Assembly (NCBI RefSeq): GCF_937616625.2
Contig: NC_065574.1
Location: 4,836,001-4,900,000, forward strand
Direction: 5' to 3'
DNA length: 64,000 bases
Source of the DNA: Mercurialis annua
Taxonomy: Eukaryota > Streptophyta > Magnoliopsida > Malpighiales > Euphorbiaceae
The notes under the pieces: model-generated
Seen by the model: the letters and a program-made list of their open reading frames with translations, nothing else
Database searches by the model: none
What the model was told of the DNA's origin: nothing
Program-made: the position numbers and the translations under genes
Shown: one piece after another, positions 23,002 to 34,976 of the stretch
Layout: every line of letters starts with the position of its first letter
Numbering within the stretch: the first letter of the stretch is position 1

Positions 23002-23248
23002 TTTAATCGAAATAGTAAATGCGGATTACTATCATTTGAGAGAACAAATTTTTTTTTTTGGTTCAGAATTTTTTTTTTTTTTACAATAAGGGTAAAATGA
23101 TAATTTTTGGGGCGGTGGCCAGTAATTTGGGGCGGCGAATAGTAAACCCCTAAAATTTCCTTCGGTAACATCTTTGAGTTTTTTTTTTTTTTTTTTATCA
23201 TTGATTAGTTAGATTGCTTTACACTTATGGGAAGTTCTAATTTTTTTA

Positions 23249-23606
23249 GGCCAAATGTCGTAAAAAGGCCAAAACTTTTATAAAAATTTCACAAAACTCC
23301 TGACCTTTCAATTTTGTCGATTTTGGCCAAAAACAAATTATTTGGTTTCAGTTGTGTCCAACACTCAATTTGATTTCAATTTGCCTATGTGGCGCCTATG
23401 TGACGCCTATGTGGCATGACAAATATTGAAAGTTCAGGACTTTTGTGAAACCAAATAATCCATTTTTGGCCAAAATTGACAAAATTGAAAGACCAGGACT
23501 TTTGTGAAACCAAATAATCAGTTTTTGGCCAAAATCGACAAAATTAAAAGATCAGGACTTTTGCGAAACTTTTATAAAAGATTTTGCCTTTTTATAACAT
23601 TTGGCC
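23249..23606. repeat. MITE with GGCCAAATGT ends
   Basis: The element is 358 bp. The left tip GGCCAAATGTCGTAAAAAGG and inverted right tip GGCCAAATGTTATAAAAAGG agree closely, and the similarity continues about 80 bp inward to TTTTGTCGATTTTGGCC. Internally a unit containing CAGGACTTTTGTGAAACC is repeated twice plus a variant, and GTGGCGCCTATGTG(A)CGCCTATGTGG forms a short tandem. The insertion site is T-rich, so the duplication is ambiguous. A 20-bp near-identical direct repeat lies outside both ends (23191-23210 and 23611-23630). Confidence 0.8.
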
Positions 23607-25539
23607 TTTTTTTTTTATCATTGATGAGTTTCTTTTTTTTGAAAGTTTATATTTAAAAGAAAAAAAGGGCGACATGATAAAAAATCGGAAGATGTCCTTT
23701 ATTTGTAGCTGATATGGAGATGAGAATAAATTAAAACACAAATTAACTGTCACGTTGGTATAAATTAGTCGGATATTATTAAAAATAGGTCGGAAAATAA
23801 AAATATAATACGATAACCAATTTATAATGTTTAAAATCCGATAATCAAATTGCATAATCAACAACCCTTTATTATTTGCAAAAGCACATTGTTTAAGCGG
23901 AAAAATCATTAAATATGAGTGATTTTGAAAATTCTAATTTTTTTTTTCGTTTCTTCATCCTACTTTTATGTTTCTTAACATCAAATCAAATGTTTTAATT
24001 CTTTAATTTAGTTTCTGTAAAATTTATATAGCCTAATTAAAAATCACTAACTTTAATTCACTTTCCAACATTTTAAATTTGAGCTGCATGTGGAATATTA
24101 CATAAACGTTTTACATTTTGTCGGTTGATTAACTATATATTGGGGTGAATTGAGACAGACAACAACGATGCATATCTTGACGTCGAGTGACCCTTTTAAG
24201 ATTAATTAATCATGATTTCCAAACTTCATCTAACCATACAATCAGCACAAATTGGAGAATTCAAGTTAAATGTTGAACCGGAATTGAATCCAAACTACAA
24301 TGTAAAATAAGATTTATGTTTTTTTTTAAGACAAAATTTATTTTAAGGTTTCTGTATTTTTTTCATCTTTAATTAAATTATTATTTTTTATTTGGTTATT
24401 ATATTTTCGAAAATAGTTTTATGAAGTTCTTTTGTTAATAAAAATATGTAAGTATGGTGCACTTGGAGGGATCCGGTATAATTGTTTTAGAAATATAAGG
24501 ACTAAGTAACAAAAGTACATACAAAGACCAAGTAAAGAAATAAAAACACTTAGAAATAAAATAAATAAAAATGCTTAAAAATAAAATAAAACGTACATTA
24601 ACTTTAGAATAGATCAAACTTATTTTTCAATATACAAAAGCTATTAAGTACTAATAGCACATTCTAAACTTCTTAGAATTTAAGAGAAAAAACAGTACTT
24701 CTTCCGTCTTATAAAAAAATACACATTTTAATAAAAATTAAAAAAGTGGTTAATTATAGAACATTATTACATTACTCCATTTCAGTTTTTCTTTTTAAAT
24801 AAACCAAGAAACTAATTATTTATAAAGATTCAAGACATACATTTAATATTGATATAATAAGATTTTAATGACATCATAATATTTTTTTGTATTTAGCTAA
24901 TGTTTTTTATAGCGTGAAAAATGACTATTTTTCTATTTTAATAGAAATTAAGGAGTATCAATTTTTCTATATACAAAATCGTAAGTAAAAAGATTTCATG
25001 AAATAAATATTTTGCTAGAATTTTTGTATATACAAAACTATACTTAAAAGTGTTATTCCCACCACCAACGTCCACAACTAGGGGTGTGTAGTATTCAAAT
25101 GCACTGAATTAATCAACCAAATTAAATTAAAAAAATTTATAATTTATAATTTTAATACGAGCTTTCGTTTTTAGCAAAAATAGAACATAAATTATCAACA
25201 TTTTGCTATTCGAAACATCATAAGAGTACTTTAGGTTTGAATTAAATGTAATTTTTAATCTGCTATAGAATTAATGTATGATTAATCATGTGTCCTTCCA
25301 AAAATATTTAAAATGATTTGATCTTTTTTATGTTTTGGAAGTTATGACATTACAGTGAACAGTTAATCGTATTCTGAAATTTAAAATAAGTTCTACTTTA
25401 AATAAAATATGTTTAATTCCGAAGCGAATGCAAGGGCTGGAATAAAATATTTACCGTTTGGAGTATTTTATGTATAATTAAATTAATTTTAATTTATGTC
25501 TGTGTTATTGGTTATTCTTTAGTTAAATAATTTTTTTCC

Positions 25540-25564
25540 GAAGCACCGCGAGGGTGTCGTACTA
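25540..25564 (+). mobile_element. Possible Helitron 3' terminus
   Basis: The string CCGAAGCACCGCGAGGGTG with its small CACC/GGTG hairpin is followed by TCGTACTAG and then T. A short GC-rich hairpin about ten bases before CTAG, in AT-rich DNA, is the form of plant Helitron 3' ends. The 5' end (TC...) was not located. Confidence 0.4.
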
Positions 25565-26655
25565 GTATGATATATGATTATAACCTGATTCTGCTCAAAC
25601 ATTATATGTTTCTATTCTCTAGATTGAAGAATCATAGAGTTGCATATCGTAGGCTGTAATACACAACTTTCATCGATGCATATACTACTAACTTTTGTGA
25701 GCACAAAGCCAGATGAGTTAATTCGCACTGCATAACGACTTATGCGGAATTAGTAACATCACGTATTTATAAATAAACTATAATCTAAAGTTTTAATTAA
25801 AAAATGGAATGAAATAATTTAGTGTTATAATCAAACAATACATAAGAGAATAGTTTTCGGCTTTATACAATTTGCATCAAAAATTAGAAAATAATCAGCA
25901 AGCAAGGACCAATTCATGCTGTAGCTCTATACAGTTTCTAAATTCTTGAATGTTGATGAGAACATCTTTATTTATTGGAATAATTACTATTACCCTACGA
26001 GATTTTGTCTGCAATATAGTTCTCCCCATGAATTAAAAAACAAATTCTACAATCGCATTTGAATTTTTTTTTTTAAAAAAAAAACTAAAAATCCCCTTTA
26101 TAAAGAGGTTTCGATTAGCTGAAACAGAGCGAAATAGTGATTTTTTAAAACTGATAGGAAAAACAATATTTAAGACCTAAATTTATGGGGATAATATTAA
26201 TTAACCCTTATTTATTTAAGGACAATACTCACCCAATCATTTTCTACAATCATAATTAAATGCGAGTTTACTCACTAATAATCTTTAGAACATTTTGTTT
26301 TTCAACTTTTTTAGATCAATACAAGTAATCATGAAAATTAATCAAGAGAATATGAATAAAGATAAATTTTTGCTTTATAAAACATCAAGCATCATTCTTA
26401 TTCTAGTTGTATGAATGTAATGTAAAAAAATCTCACAGGAATCTATTTAAAAATTTCATTAATCAAATGAAAAATTATTCCTCTCCTCCAATAAATTTAG
26501 TTCCTCACATGAAGCAAATTGATCACTACATATGAGAATTGTACATATTATCAGCTGCATGAATCACAAATCATCTTGCTGATTAAGACAAAGTCAAGTG
26601 ACTAAAGCAGATTTTTTAAGGAATCAAAGTTTAAAAATCTTATTCTCCTACTAAC

Positions 26656-26757
26656 GAGTTATAATTCAAATGATATAAGCGCTGAGTAAAAAAATCGCTA
26701 AAGTCGTGGGTTCAATTCCTTCCATAAGCGTTTCTCCTTTCTTAATTATAAAAAAAA
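26656..26757 (+). repeat. SINE-like tRNA-derived fragment
   Basis: AATTCAAATGATATAAGCG (A-box-like) is followed 35 bp later by GTGGGTTCAATTCC, a good match to a polymerase III B box, and then a T/A-rich tail. This is the arrangement of a tRNA-derived SINE head. Clear flanking duplications were not found. Confidence 0.45.
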
Positions 26758-27013
26758 TCTTATTTTTTAATTGTCTTCTTAAAGATTAATTGGAACAAAC
26801 ATTTTAGGTATGAATCCGAAAATTATAGCACCCATGGCCAATTAGGATATTCACATAATTCTATGTTTGTAAAATTAAGCATCTTATGATAATAAAAACA
26901 AAAATTACGTAGGAATCCAAAAATTGGATATTTCTGAAATATTATTTTAAGGAGAATCATAAACCTTCTCAAATTCTAAAAATTTCCAGAGCAACTAGGA
27001 CTCTCTAAAACCA

Positions 27014-27020
27014 TATAAAT
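27014..27020 (+). promoter_or_regulatory. TATA box of the LEA_3 gene
   Basis: TATAAAT lies 76 bp upstream of the ATG at 27096 in an otherwise unremarkable leader, suggesting a 5' UTR of about 45-50 nt. Confidence 0.5.
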
Positions 27021-27095
27021 TAAACCTTCCTAGTTGCAAAATTTATCTTCAAAAATCCCTAATTCCTAACTCCTCTATATCTTCTCCTTCCAGAC

Positions 27096-27493
27096 ATGGC
27101 CAAGCTTCGATTCAATAACTTTCTTCTTCTCAGGTTACTTTTTTTTAATGTTTAATTAGTAAATTTAGTTTGTGTTCTATTGTATGTAAAATAATGATGA
27201 TGTTGATAAATATGTCATGAACTTATGATAATATCTTATGCATCTATTGCAGTAAACGGTCGTATGCAGTAGCAACAGAAAATCTGAACATGCAGCAAAT
27301 TTTACCAGCAATGAGAAAGGCAAAAGAGTCCATGGCAGAAGATTTAATTAAAGGGAAGACTAATGCTCCTAAAGAGAAGACGTTTTGGATGAGAGATCCA
27401 AAGACCGGAAACTGGATTCCCGAGAGCCATTTTGGTGAGATTGATGCTGCCGATTTGAGGGAGAAATTCCTTTCGAGAAAGGAGAAATTCTAA
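27096..27493 (+). CDS. LEA_3 family protein, SAG21/LEA5-like, mitochondrial
   Basis: Two exons, 27096-27133 and 27253-27493, with a GT-AG intron, give 92 residues. The N-terminus (MAKLRFNNFLLLSSKRSYAV) is basic and hydrophobic without acids, like a mitochondrial presequence, and the intron falls inside it. The C-terminal part carries the LEA_3 signature: FWMRDPKTGNWIPE, then EIDAADLREKFL. Related SAG21/AtLEA5 proteins are small, induced by senescence, oxidative stress and drought, and go to mitochondria; this is family knowledge. The gene is convergent with eIF2B alpha, their stop codons being about 236 bp apart. The start is the only ATG joined in frame by the intron. The length is typical of the family. 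Confidence 0.88.
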
Positions 27494-27729
27494 ATTAGAC
27501 AACTCTATGCTTGTACAGCATGATAAACTATGCATATTCTATCTTTAATCTCTGCTTGTTAATTTTCCCTTTTTTCATAATCAAATTTATAGAATGTATA
27601 TCTCAAACACTAGTCACGCTAGACTATGCATTGCGTTCAAAATTGTCAACCGAATACAATGTGATCGATCATGTTCAACTCTGTAACGTAACGAGTTTCT
27701 ATCAACAGAAGACCAAAAATATTACATAA

Positions 27730-29822
27730 CTATAAGTATAGCTGAATCAATTCATCACTAACAACAGATGGAGTGAGTACACCAAGATCCGTAAAGAGTA
27801 ATGTCAAATACCGAGGAGGGGTATAATCCCTAGCTGATGTTTCGACCTCCACCTTTGATGGAATGGGTACACCAAAATCAATTGGGCGTAAGGCAGGAGC
27901 CAAGTCTTTCTGATCCAATGGATAAAGGCGGGCAAACTGTACAGTAGAGAATCCATATGTAACTAATTGTGAATTGAGAGAATATTTATCGGAGAACCAA
28001 ATTCCAATAGCCCGTGCTAAGATTCAGTTAATTATATGTCAATTTTAAAACACAGCATAACAAGGTGCCATTAAAAAAAATGTGAAAATGACAAGATTCA
28101 ACTTAAGGTATAGATGCAAGATTCCACATACCTTATAACTTTCGGCAGCCACATATACAGGTTTGTTCATGCTGTGTGCCACTAGTGCAATTTGGTATGT
28201 TCCCATCATGTTAATTATACCGCCACTCTCGACAACTCCATCTGCTCCAACAAATACCATGTCTACTTCATCCATAGTATAGGCCACAGCAGAGTCTATA
28301 AGAAGTTTCACAGGTACATCAAGCTTGGCTAGCTCATTGGACAACCTTAATCCTGTTCTATCAGGTCTTCCCTCTGTAGTTTTGGAAATTATCAAGAAGT
28401 CAAATAGAGACTAAAGAATACAAAAAAAAAAATCAATCAACCAATTGGCTCGAGACCTAAAAGCTATAGTAGAGCGAACCTATTAATCAGAAACCAGAAT
28501 TTCATTACCAACAAACGAGCTACAAGACATTGAGCAAAAACACAGATAAAATAGGTGAGCTAACTCTGAAAAACGACTGATCAAGATAATAATCTAGCAT
28601 AGATATGGGTAAAGGGACACTTGGACACGGACACAAAACAGTGTTATTTTAAGGTTTCCTACGTTAAAAATGTAGTTTTGTGTCCAAAACGCCAAGTTTC
28701 CGACATGTTTCTGAAACGGAAAACGTTAATTGAATGAAGTATCCGTGCTACATAGTCTTGAGCACAACCACACGCAAACAGTTTAAAGATATTATATAAC
28801 TTTTACCCTGCACATGCATATTTAAACAAATGCGAGAGAATGTTCGGAAACAAACCTGTGCAAAACACTCGAAAGAGCTTCTTATTCTGTGCAGCTGTCT
28901 TCAGAACTTCAAACACAACTCTAGAGAAACCATGCACCAAAATAGTACAGCCATCAAAAATAAAATCCTGACTAAGCACAGCAATAATTCTACGAGCCTG
29001 CAATGTGAAACAACAAACGTCCTCTTTAAATAGCACATTAACCCATTAATCACTTCATGAAGCTCTACATGTACCAAAGAAACAATACCTTATAAGATAT
29101 CTCTCCAAACTTCTCCGCACGTTCAATCAAACGAGACTTAGCCGAATTGAAATCCTCATACTCCAGTGCCGAAGTTCTCGTTACATACCGCGTAAACAAA
29201 TCACAACCGGCTGTCAAAGATATAGAGGTAGTATCCCATGACTGCATTCAACACACATAAAACACACAGTTTTAGGTTTAAATGAACTAATTAAACAAAA
29301 TAAACAAGAATAAATCGCAATTAGCATACAAGAAAATCAAATTAAATAAATAACTGCACTAACTTTAAGTGAATCGGAGGCTTTTTTAAGCTCAATTTCA
29401 AGCTCCATCATAGTAGTAGCTTCACTGTTTCTAATAACAGCAGCCAGCGCTCTAATCGCGGCAACTGCCTCCGCCAAATCAGGTTGTTTCCGCCAATTAT
29501 TAAACTCATCAATCACACTAAACGGCTTTTCCGCAGCTCTGACGTCATTTTCCGGAACCAAAGCATCTTCCGGCTGGCTGCCAACGGCAGCTTGCGCCTG
29601 CGCCAGCCAGTCACTCGTGACGACGCCGTGGTGGGCGGCGCGTGTCTGATAATAAGCGGACATCGCGTTGGTGTTGTTAGGGTTGGGGTTTTGAAGAGTA
29701 TCCGCCATGGAGGAGAGGGGAGGGGAAGAGTTAGAGCAGAGTGTTAGGGTTTCTGCGTTTGGTTGTACGCCGGCGTTGTTGTGACGGTTGTCGAGAATGA
29801 AAGAAGCTGATCTCCACCACAT
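27730..29822 (-). CDS. Translation initiation factor eIF2B subunit alpha
   Basis: Five exons on the minus strand: 29822-29364, 29241-29089, 28997-28856, 28373-28132 and 27936-27730. All have GT-AG introns and consistent phases, giving 400 residues. eIF2B is the guanine nucleotide exchange factor for eIF2; the alpha subunit is regulatory and senses phosphorylated eIF2. Diagnostic blocks are LVHGFSRVVFEVL, EGRPDRTGLRL, the VKLLIDSAVAYTM region, VFVGADGVVESGGIIN, GTYQIALVAH and PVYVAAESYK, which are Rossmann-like IF-2B signatures. The C-terminus is DYTPPRYLTLLFTDLGVLTP. The first ~110 residues are a plant-type extension starting MWWRSASFILD; an internal Met (MADTLQ) about 38 codons later is an alternative start. 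The protein is longer than animal alpha subunits because of this extension. Confidence 0.95.
28580..28770. repeat. Dispersed repeat in eIF2B alpha intron 3
   Basis: A segment starting near GATATGGGTAAAGGGACACTTGG and ending GTATCCGTGCTAC resembles a short repeat common in plant introns. It lies wholly within the intron 28374-28855. No duplication was defined. Confidence 0.3.
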
Positions 29823-31464
29823 CTGATGTGTCGAGTAAGGAAGGAAAGAAAATTAGTTGTGTTTTTGACGGGAGGCTCCGTCACTTTCTCGGGAAAATGT
29901 TTAAGGAGTAATCGGGTTTATTTCTGTTGTTATTCTTAATTTGATCCAGGATTACAAGATTAGTTTTGTTTTGGTTAGCGTGTAAAACGGTGTCGTTCGG
30001 TGAGCGCCTGCCTGGCAACCTGAATTCCTCTAGTTGGGCCGGATTTGATGTTCGGATCATGGTTGTTTTGGGCTTATCAAGTCAAGTTTGCTCTAAATAT
30101 CGAGTTGGGTCCATAAACACTAGTTATATATCTATCTACATACATGGATGTTTTATTTTAGAGGCATTTGTGAAATATGATTTTTCTAAAATTTAAAATT
30201 TTACCATTTTTCTTATAAGATTACAATTGTATTATTTAGAATATTTTTTTCTTTTGCAACTTTAATCGGGTCATTTTCTTGATCATTCCTCATCTACTAC
30301 AGAGCAAAACTAGAGAAATAAACAAATGGGAAAGTAGTATATTTTTTTTTTTAGATTTATGATCCTTTATTATTAAAGAAAGGTCTTTCTTCTTTGTTGT
30401 ATAGCAACCAAATTGGCTTAATAAGTCCCACTCATAACATATTGGTTTTTTTATTCCACTTTTATTGGTTGGATGGAATACACTCACAACAACATAGTAC
30501 TAATAATAATGTTTAATAATATGAATTATAATAATAATATTTTTTTTAAATATCTTTCGATTAATCGAAGCAATTGGATGTCTATCCCCTTCGCAATACA
30601 CTTTCGGTCTGCATCTTTTGCTACATACTTGCTTCAGAGTTTTTACTTGAACCAAATTGCATGATGTGTGTGCCATTCCAAAATGTTCGTGCGAATTATT
30701 CACTCAACTAACAAAGAGATTTTGGCAAAATTATGAAACTGATATATAATAAATAAATGAATACATATAGAAACTGCAAATGCGGGACAATTTTTATAGA
30801 CCTTATGTAATGGGTCAAATGAGTGTTTTTATCAATTTTTTATCACGAAACTACGTACTTTTAAAGTTGCCGATAAGATTGTAATTTAAATTTGATATAT
30901 ATAATTTGTAACATACACAATTGTTACTTTTTGTTTTAACTAATTTAACATAAAAATTTAAATAAAAAACGGGAGTTATATTTGTGTTAAAACATATCAG
31001 AGATCTTAAAACGGCTAACACATATTTGGTATACTTGTAAAAAGTTAAAACACTTATATGAAGAAAAAAAATAAGTTCAGACACACTAAAGTAGAATATT
31101 TTAAATAACTTAAGACATCAATAACATAAATTTTTATATAAATAGATATGTATAATATATTTAGAAATATATTATTTTTATATGATTGGATTATATAAAT
31201 AAATTTTATAATATCTTTGATATAGAATATAATCCATCAGCTGTATGCACTTTGGAATTGACAAAGAATATTCAACTAATTACAATACTATCTTCAAGTA
31301 TTCTACATAAATATAATTATTTTTGGTTCATCCAATTTTTCAAAAAGAATGGTAGTGCAATTGAATTTCTAACTAACTAATTGCACTAAGTAATTATTAA
31401 ATTAACTATTAAGCACTTTTCATAAAATAAACAGAGAGAGTTTGATTGTAAATGTAAGTTTTGG
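29823..31464. other. Intergenic region, eIF2B alpha promoter to LOR 3' side
   Basis: The first 100-200 bp should hold the eIF2B alpha promoter; no TATA box is evident, as is usual for housekeeping genes. The rest is AT-rich with no recognised feature. Confidence 0.45.
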
Positions 31465-32763
31465 TTAAAGTTTATAGTTAATTAGATTATAGACAATAAG
31501 CATCCCCATGATAAGAGAATGGTCCATAGATGGCTCAACCACCATTGTCAAAACATCTTCTCCAAATATAATCCCTCCCGTTGATTGCTTTCTCGTCACC
31601 TCTGCAATGTGTAGTCCAGATTTATCCACGATCCTGCACGTTGGTTTGCCGTTCCGGATGCAGGTTTCGATCGTGTACTCGGCCGACGGTTGGTTTTTGT
31701 CTAATCCTACACTTACTCTGCATGCTAGTCCTGCTTTTACAAGGCTCAAGTTTTTTCTTACTTGAAAACCTGGCTTAGATTGCTTGACCTTCTCAGCATC
31801 GCCACCGGACCGGTATCCTTCCCAGCAACTAAACATCTTCAATTTCTATTCAACAAAAATGATAAAAAAAAAAGGGTTAGGTGATGAATACGTGATGATG
31901 GTATGCATATTATGTAGGGGCGGACAGGGTGGGCAGGCGCTCCCCCGTTTCGCCAGCCAGAAGCTTCATATATAGGAGATGTGCTGAAAAGGTATGGATT
32001 AAATTGATTAGGAACTGAGTGTTATTTGATGTTATTTGAGCTATATGGTTATATGAAAGCGTTTGATTTATAGGTAATTCATGCGAGAAATTGCATAGAT
32101 GAGAACAATAGCGAAAAGAACAGAAAAATAGACCTAGAACAACCTTGCTCGAATACTACTCGAGGAAGAACTCAAGAATTCTCGGCCGAGACCAAGTGCT
32201 CGAGCAAGAAACCCTCTAAATGGTTCTTGCTCAACCAACAAGGCACGAATATGTGAATTTTGGTTGAACAAGCGGCAAGTCAATCGTAGACAAAAGCCGC
32301 TTGGATTAATCATCACTTGGCGAGCATTAGGGTTTAGCCTACATATCCAGGCTGTCCCCTAAAAAATTCAGTCTCGTTTAGTCTAAAAAAATGATTCTCA
32401 TTATTCGCGATTCTATATTTCTTATCCCAAAACAAATCGGGAATATTTGGATTTCACCGATATGTATCGTTGAAAATGGTTTAGTTTTTTTTTTTAGAAA
32501 TACAAAATTTGTTTAGTTTTTACCTTTCTTAGGATGGTGAACAAGACATTGCCCTCTAAATCCATGAGAAATACTTCATTGCCACACTTGCAATTATAGT
32601 TATCGACGCGATAAACGACAGCGCCGTTTGAATCATAAACAGTACAACCCGTGCCGCTTAAAAGCAGAGATTTCATCCAAATTGTAAAAGTTTCTTGTTT
32701 AGATGTGAAGTATGAAGGTGGAGTAGAAGAAGAGAGAAGTGCTTGAGGATGTATTTTTGCCAT
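31465..32763 (-). CDS. LURP-one-related (LOR, DUF567) protein
   Basis: Two exons, 32763-32524 and 31845-31465, joined across a 678-bp GT-AG intron in phase 0, give 206 residues. The tubby-C-like LOR fold can be read in order: FTIWMKSLLL and GCTVYDSNGAVVYRVDNY, then EVFLMDLEGNVLFTILRK at the end of exon 1, a central FSCWEGYRSG with PGFQVRKNL, and GEDVLTMVVEPSMDHSLIMG in exon 2. The last block is the family's strongest signature. LOR proteins include Arabidopsis LURP1, needed for defence against an oomycete; the biochemical role is unsettled. The start is the ATG at 32763; the frame upstream lacks one. TATAAATA at 32821-32828 is 58 bp upstream. The intron carries unrelated non-coding insert sequence. 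Confidence 0.92.
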
Positions 32764-32820
32764 TGCACAGTTAATTAATAGCAAATTAATTGCTTTTAAG
32801 ACTAATTCAATGCGTAAACA

Positions 32821-32828
32821 TATTTATA
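32821..32828 (-). promoter_or_regulatory. TATA box of the LOR gene
   Basis: TATAAATA on the minus strand, 58 bp before the ATG at 32763. The 5' leader would be about 30 nt. Confidence 0.55.
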
Positions 32829-34352
32829 GAGACGAATTAACGATAAATTATAGCACAAGTTGGAATTAGGCAAATGCTTACTTCATTTAAATTAGGCCTA
32901 ATGCCAATTTTTACCAAAATTGTTAATTACGTGATACTTTTAGTTAAATTTTATTTATAGGATAAAGTACATAATGTTTAAGTTTAGGTCCCATGAAAAG
33001 TTCAATTATTATCCATTTATACTAATTGATCTCACCTAAGCATATATTTCAATTTCGCTTTCTTCTAATTAGATATTTTAATTTAATGATATTTCATTGA
33101 TTGGATGTTTTTAATTAACGATATTTCATTGGTTGGATATTAATTGTCCGTACGGGGCTAAATATTCTTGTATTATATGGAAAAGAACAAAAAATATCAA
33201 CTTGGCAAATACTATTGTTGTATATAATGGGCGGTTCTTGAATAGATCAGAGATTATCATCATCAATGAGCAACTTTTTTTGTATACAAAACTATGTTAA
33301 TTACTTAATTATATGAATAAATTGGAACCTTATCACTTTGTACTATGTCACTTATACTATTCCAAACTGGAGATCTCGTCAGGTTACACTTATATTCTAA
33401 ACTCTTCTCCAATGTTCTTCATATTACGCACTTAGACACTTCAAAAACTAATAAATAACTAGATAGAAAATAAATTCATATATGAGATCCTAATGTTTAT
33501 CATAAAAATAAATAAATGTATTTTGAATACATTATTACAGTATTAAGAACGATTCAATTATATATATTTATGTGTTGATGGTTTTGCTGCCTCTGTTTCA
33601 TATCTCGATAAATTAGTGGTTTTTGAACTTTTAGAGCAGTTTTGGAATAAAAAAAAATTAAAAGGATTTATTTGTTTTCTAAGGCAGATGTTAGGAGTAT
33701 ATTTGCTCCTTTTTCCCAATGTTTGGATCCGCCGTAGATATTAGAAGTATATTTAATTGCTCTGTTTCAAATCTCAATCCGTTCTAATCGAATCTCGATA
33801 TCGCATATCAAAATTGTACTAAAATCCGATTTGGTTTGAAGATTTTATCACTTTATAGGACGGTTTTAAAGACCTCATTTTATAAATTCTGATTTCTCAA
33901 TCGATTTTGGAAATTTATCTGCCTCTTCGAACAACGTAGAGCCCTAAAATTTAATACTTTGCATACTTGTTTAATAGCTACAGTTTATAAAAAATGATTC
34001 CATGTCCATTGGTCAGCCTGATTAAATGTATTATAGTGATTCTGTCGGCGTAATAGCCTAAAATAAATTGGCTGCATTAGTAATGAAATTTTTATAATAT
34101 TGAGCATAGTGTTTTAGAACTCAATTCCCATTAATTACAGTTACCATTTCAAATCAATGGATAAAAATTAAAGTAGAAACCATAAGAAGTTCGTCGGTTC
34201 AGTTCGATTCGGTTTGGTTAATAAATTTACTAAAATGGACTATAAATTAGTTAAAATTTAAAATGATTTTTGAATATTAAAATAGAATCAAAAAGTTTAT
34301 TAGTTTTGGAATTAGAGAGTTTACTTTATCTTAAACATGACTTGATTTAATA
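32829..34352. other. AT-rich intergenic DNA
   Basis: No gene recognised. A short GGTTCAGTTCGATTCGG word near 34196 resembles the subterminal words of the hAT MITE at 18062-18625, but no ends were found. Confidence 0.4.
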
Positions 34353-34755
34353 GGCCTAATGTGTTAAAAAAATCAACCTTTTAGTCCATTTTTAATCATA
34401 CACTGACGTTGAAAATAAGTCAGTTTTACTCTATTTTGTATTTCTCATTTCAATTGTATCCCAATTTTTCAATTTATGACAATTATTTTACTTAAAGGAT
34501 AAATCATTCAATTAAGTAAGTCTAAAGATAAAATTAGATACATTTTTATTCAAAAGGATACAAATAAGTTCTTTATTTTTAAAAACTAACTAAAAATTAT
34601 AAACAAATTTAAATTCTTAATTAATTTAACTAAATTTAAATAAATTTTAAACATAAACAATTAATATATGTTAGATATGAAAAACGTTTTTATTTTTATT
34701 TTTAAATGAAAAAAACGTTAATTTAATATTTTAGGGTACAATTGAAAAAAAGTTT
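34353..34755. repeat. MITE family M1, copy 3, right end deleted
   Basis: It starts GGCCTAATGTGTTAAAAAAA and follows copy 1 (11569-12074) through CACTGACGTTGAAAAT and the central AT-rich part. It then jumps from GGGTACAATTGAAAA to AAAGTTT and loses the right tip. An internal or terminal deletion explains this. Confidence 0.8.
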
Positions 34756-34976
34756 CCACTCTCTGGACTTCGTAGTGTTTATCATGTCATGCAGTCGTAG
34801 AATCACTGCACCATGCAATGATATCATTGTCTAGACTGTTGGAAGAAAATATAGAACAATGTTCTGCCGGTGTAGGATAAGATTAGTTTGGATTTTGTGG
34901 TGTGAAACCATAACAACAGCATAACATGTATACTTGCTTCGGGATATCTCTAAACAATTTATATTTGCAATCAGAA

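Larger units (their letters stand above)
19503..23150 (+). mobile_element. PMD-carrying TIR element, MULE-like, TSD TAAAATTT
   Basis: The element is 3,648 bp and flanked by TAAAATTT at 19495-19502 and 23151-23158. The left tip GTGGACTATTATTTACCGCC and the inverted right tip GGGGTTTACTATTCGCCGCC agree at about 14 of 20 positions. A second CCACCGCCCCAA block follows at each end. Inward of each tip comes an AT-rich leader, a mini-exon with ATG and splice donor pointing inward, another AT-rich stretch and a GC-rich hairpin array. The only gene recognised is a plant mobile domain gene; no transposase is visible. The 8-9 bp duplication and GG-starting tips suggest Mutator affinity, but hAT cannot be excluded. 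The low TIR identity suggests the element is old or the ends evolve fast. Confidence 0.75.
23159..27013. other. Long AT-rich intergenic region with scattered repeats
   Basis: No gene is recognised. It holds a MITE (23249-23606), a possible Helitron 3' terminus (25540-25564) and a SINE-like fragment (26656-26757), listed separately. Poly-T runs are at 23041-23082 and 23181-23196. Confidence 0.5.

Noticed and set aside
29484..29747. 87-codon plus-strand ORF
   Set aside because: Antisense shadow of eIF2B alpha exon 1.
32100..32350. Separate gene inside the LOR intron
   Set aside because: Short frames only, no recognised domain and clean GT-AG splicing of LOR around it; treated as inserted non-coding sequence.
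32764..32784. Longer N-terminus for the LOR protein starting at 32784
   Set aside because: The codon there is TTG; the ATG at 32763 fits the family N-terminus and the TATA box distance.
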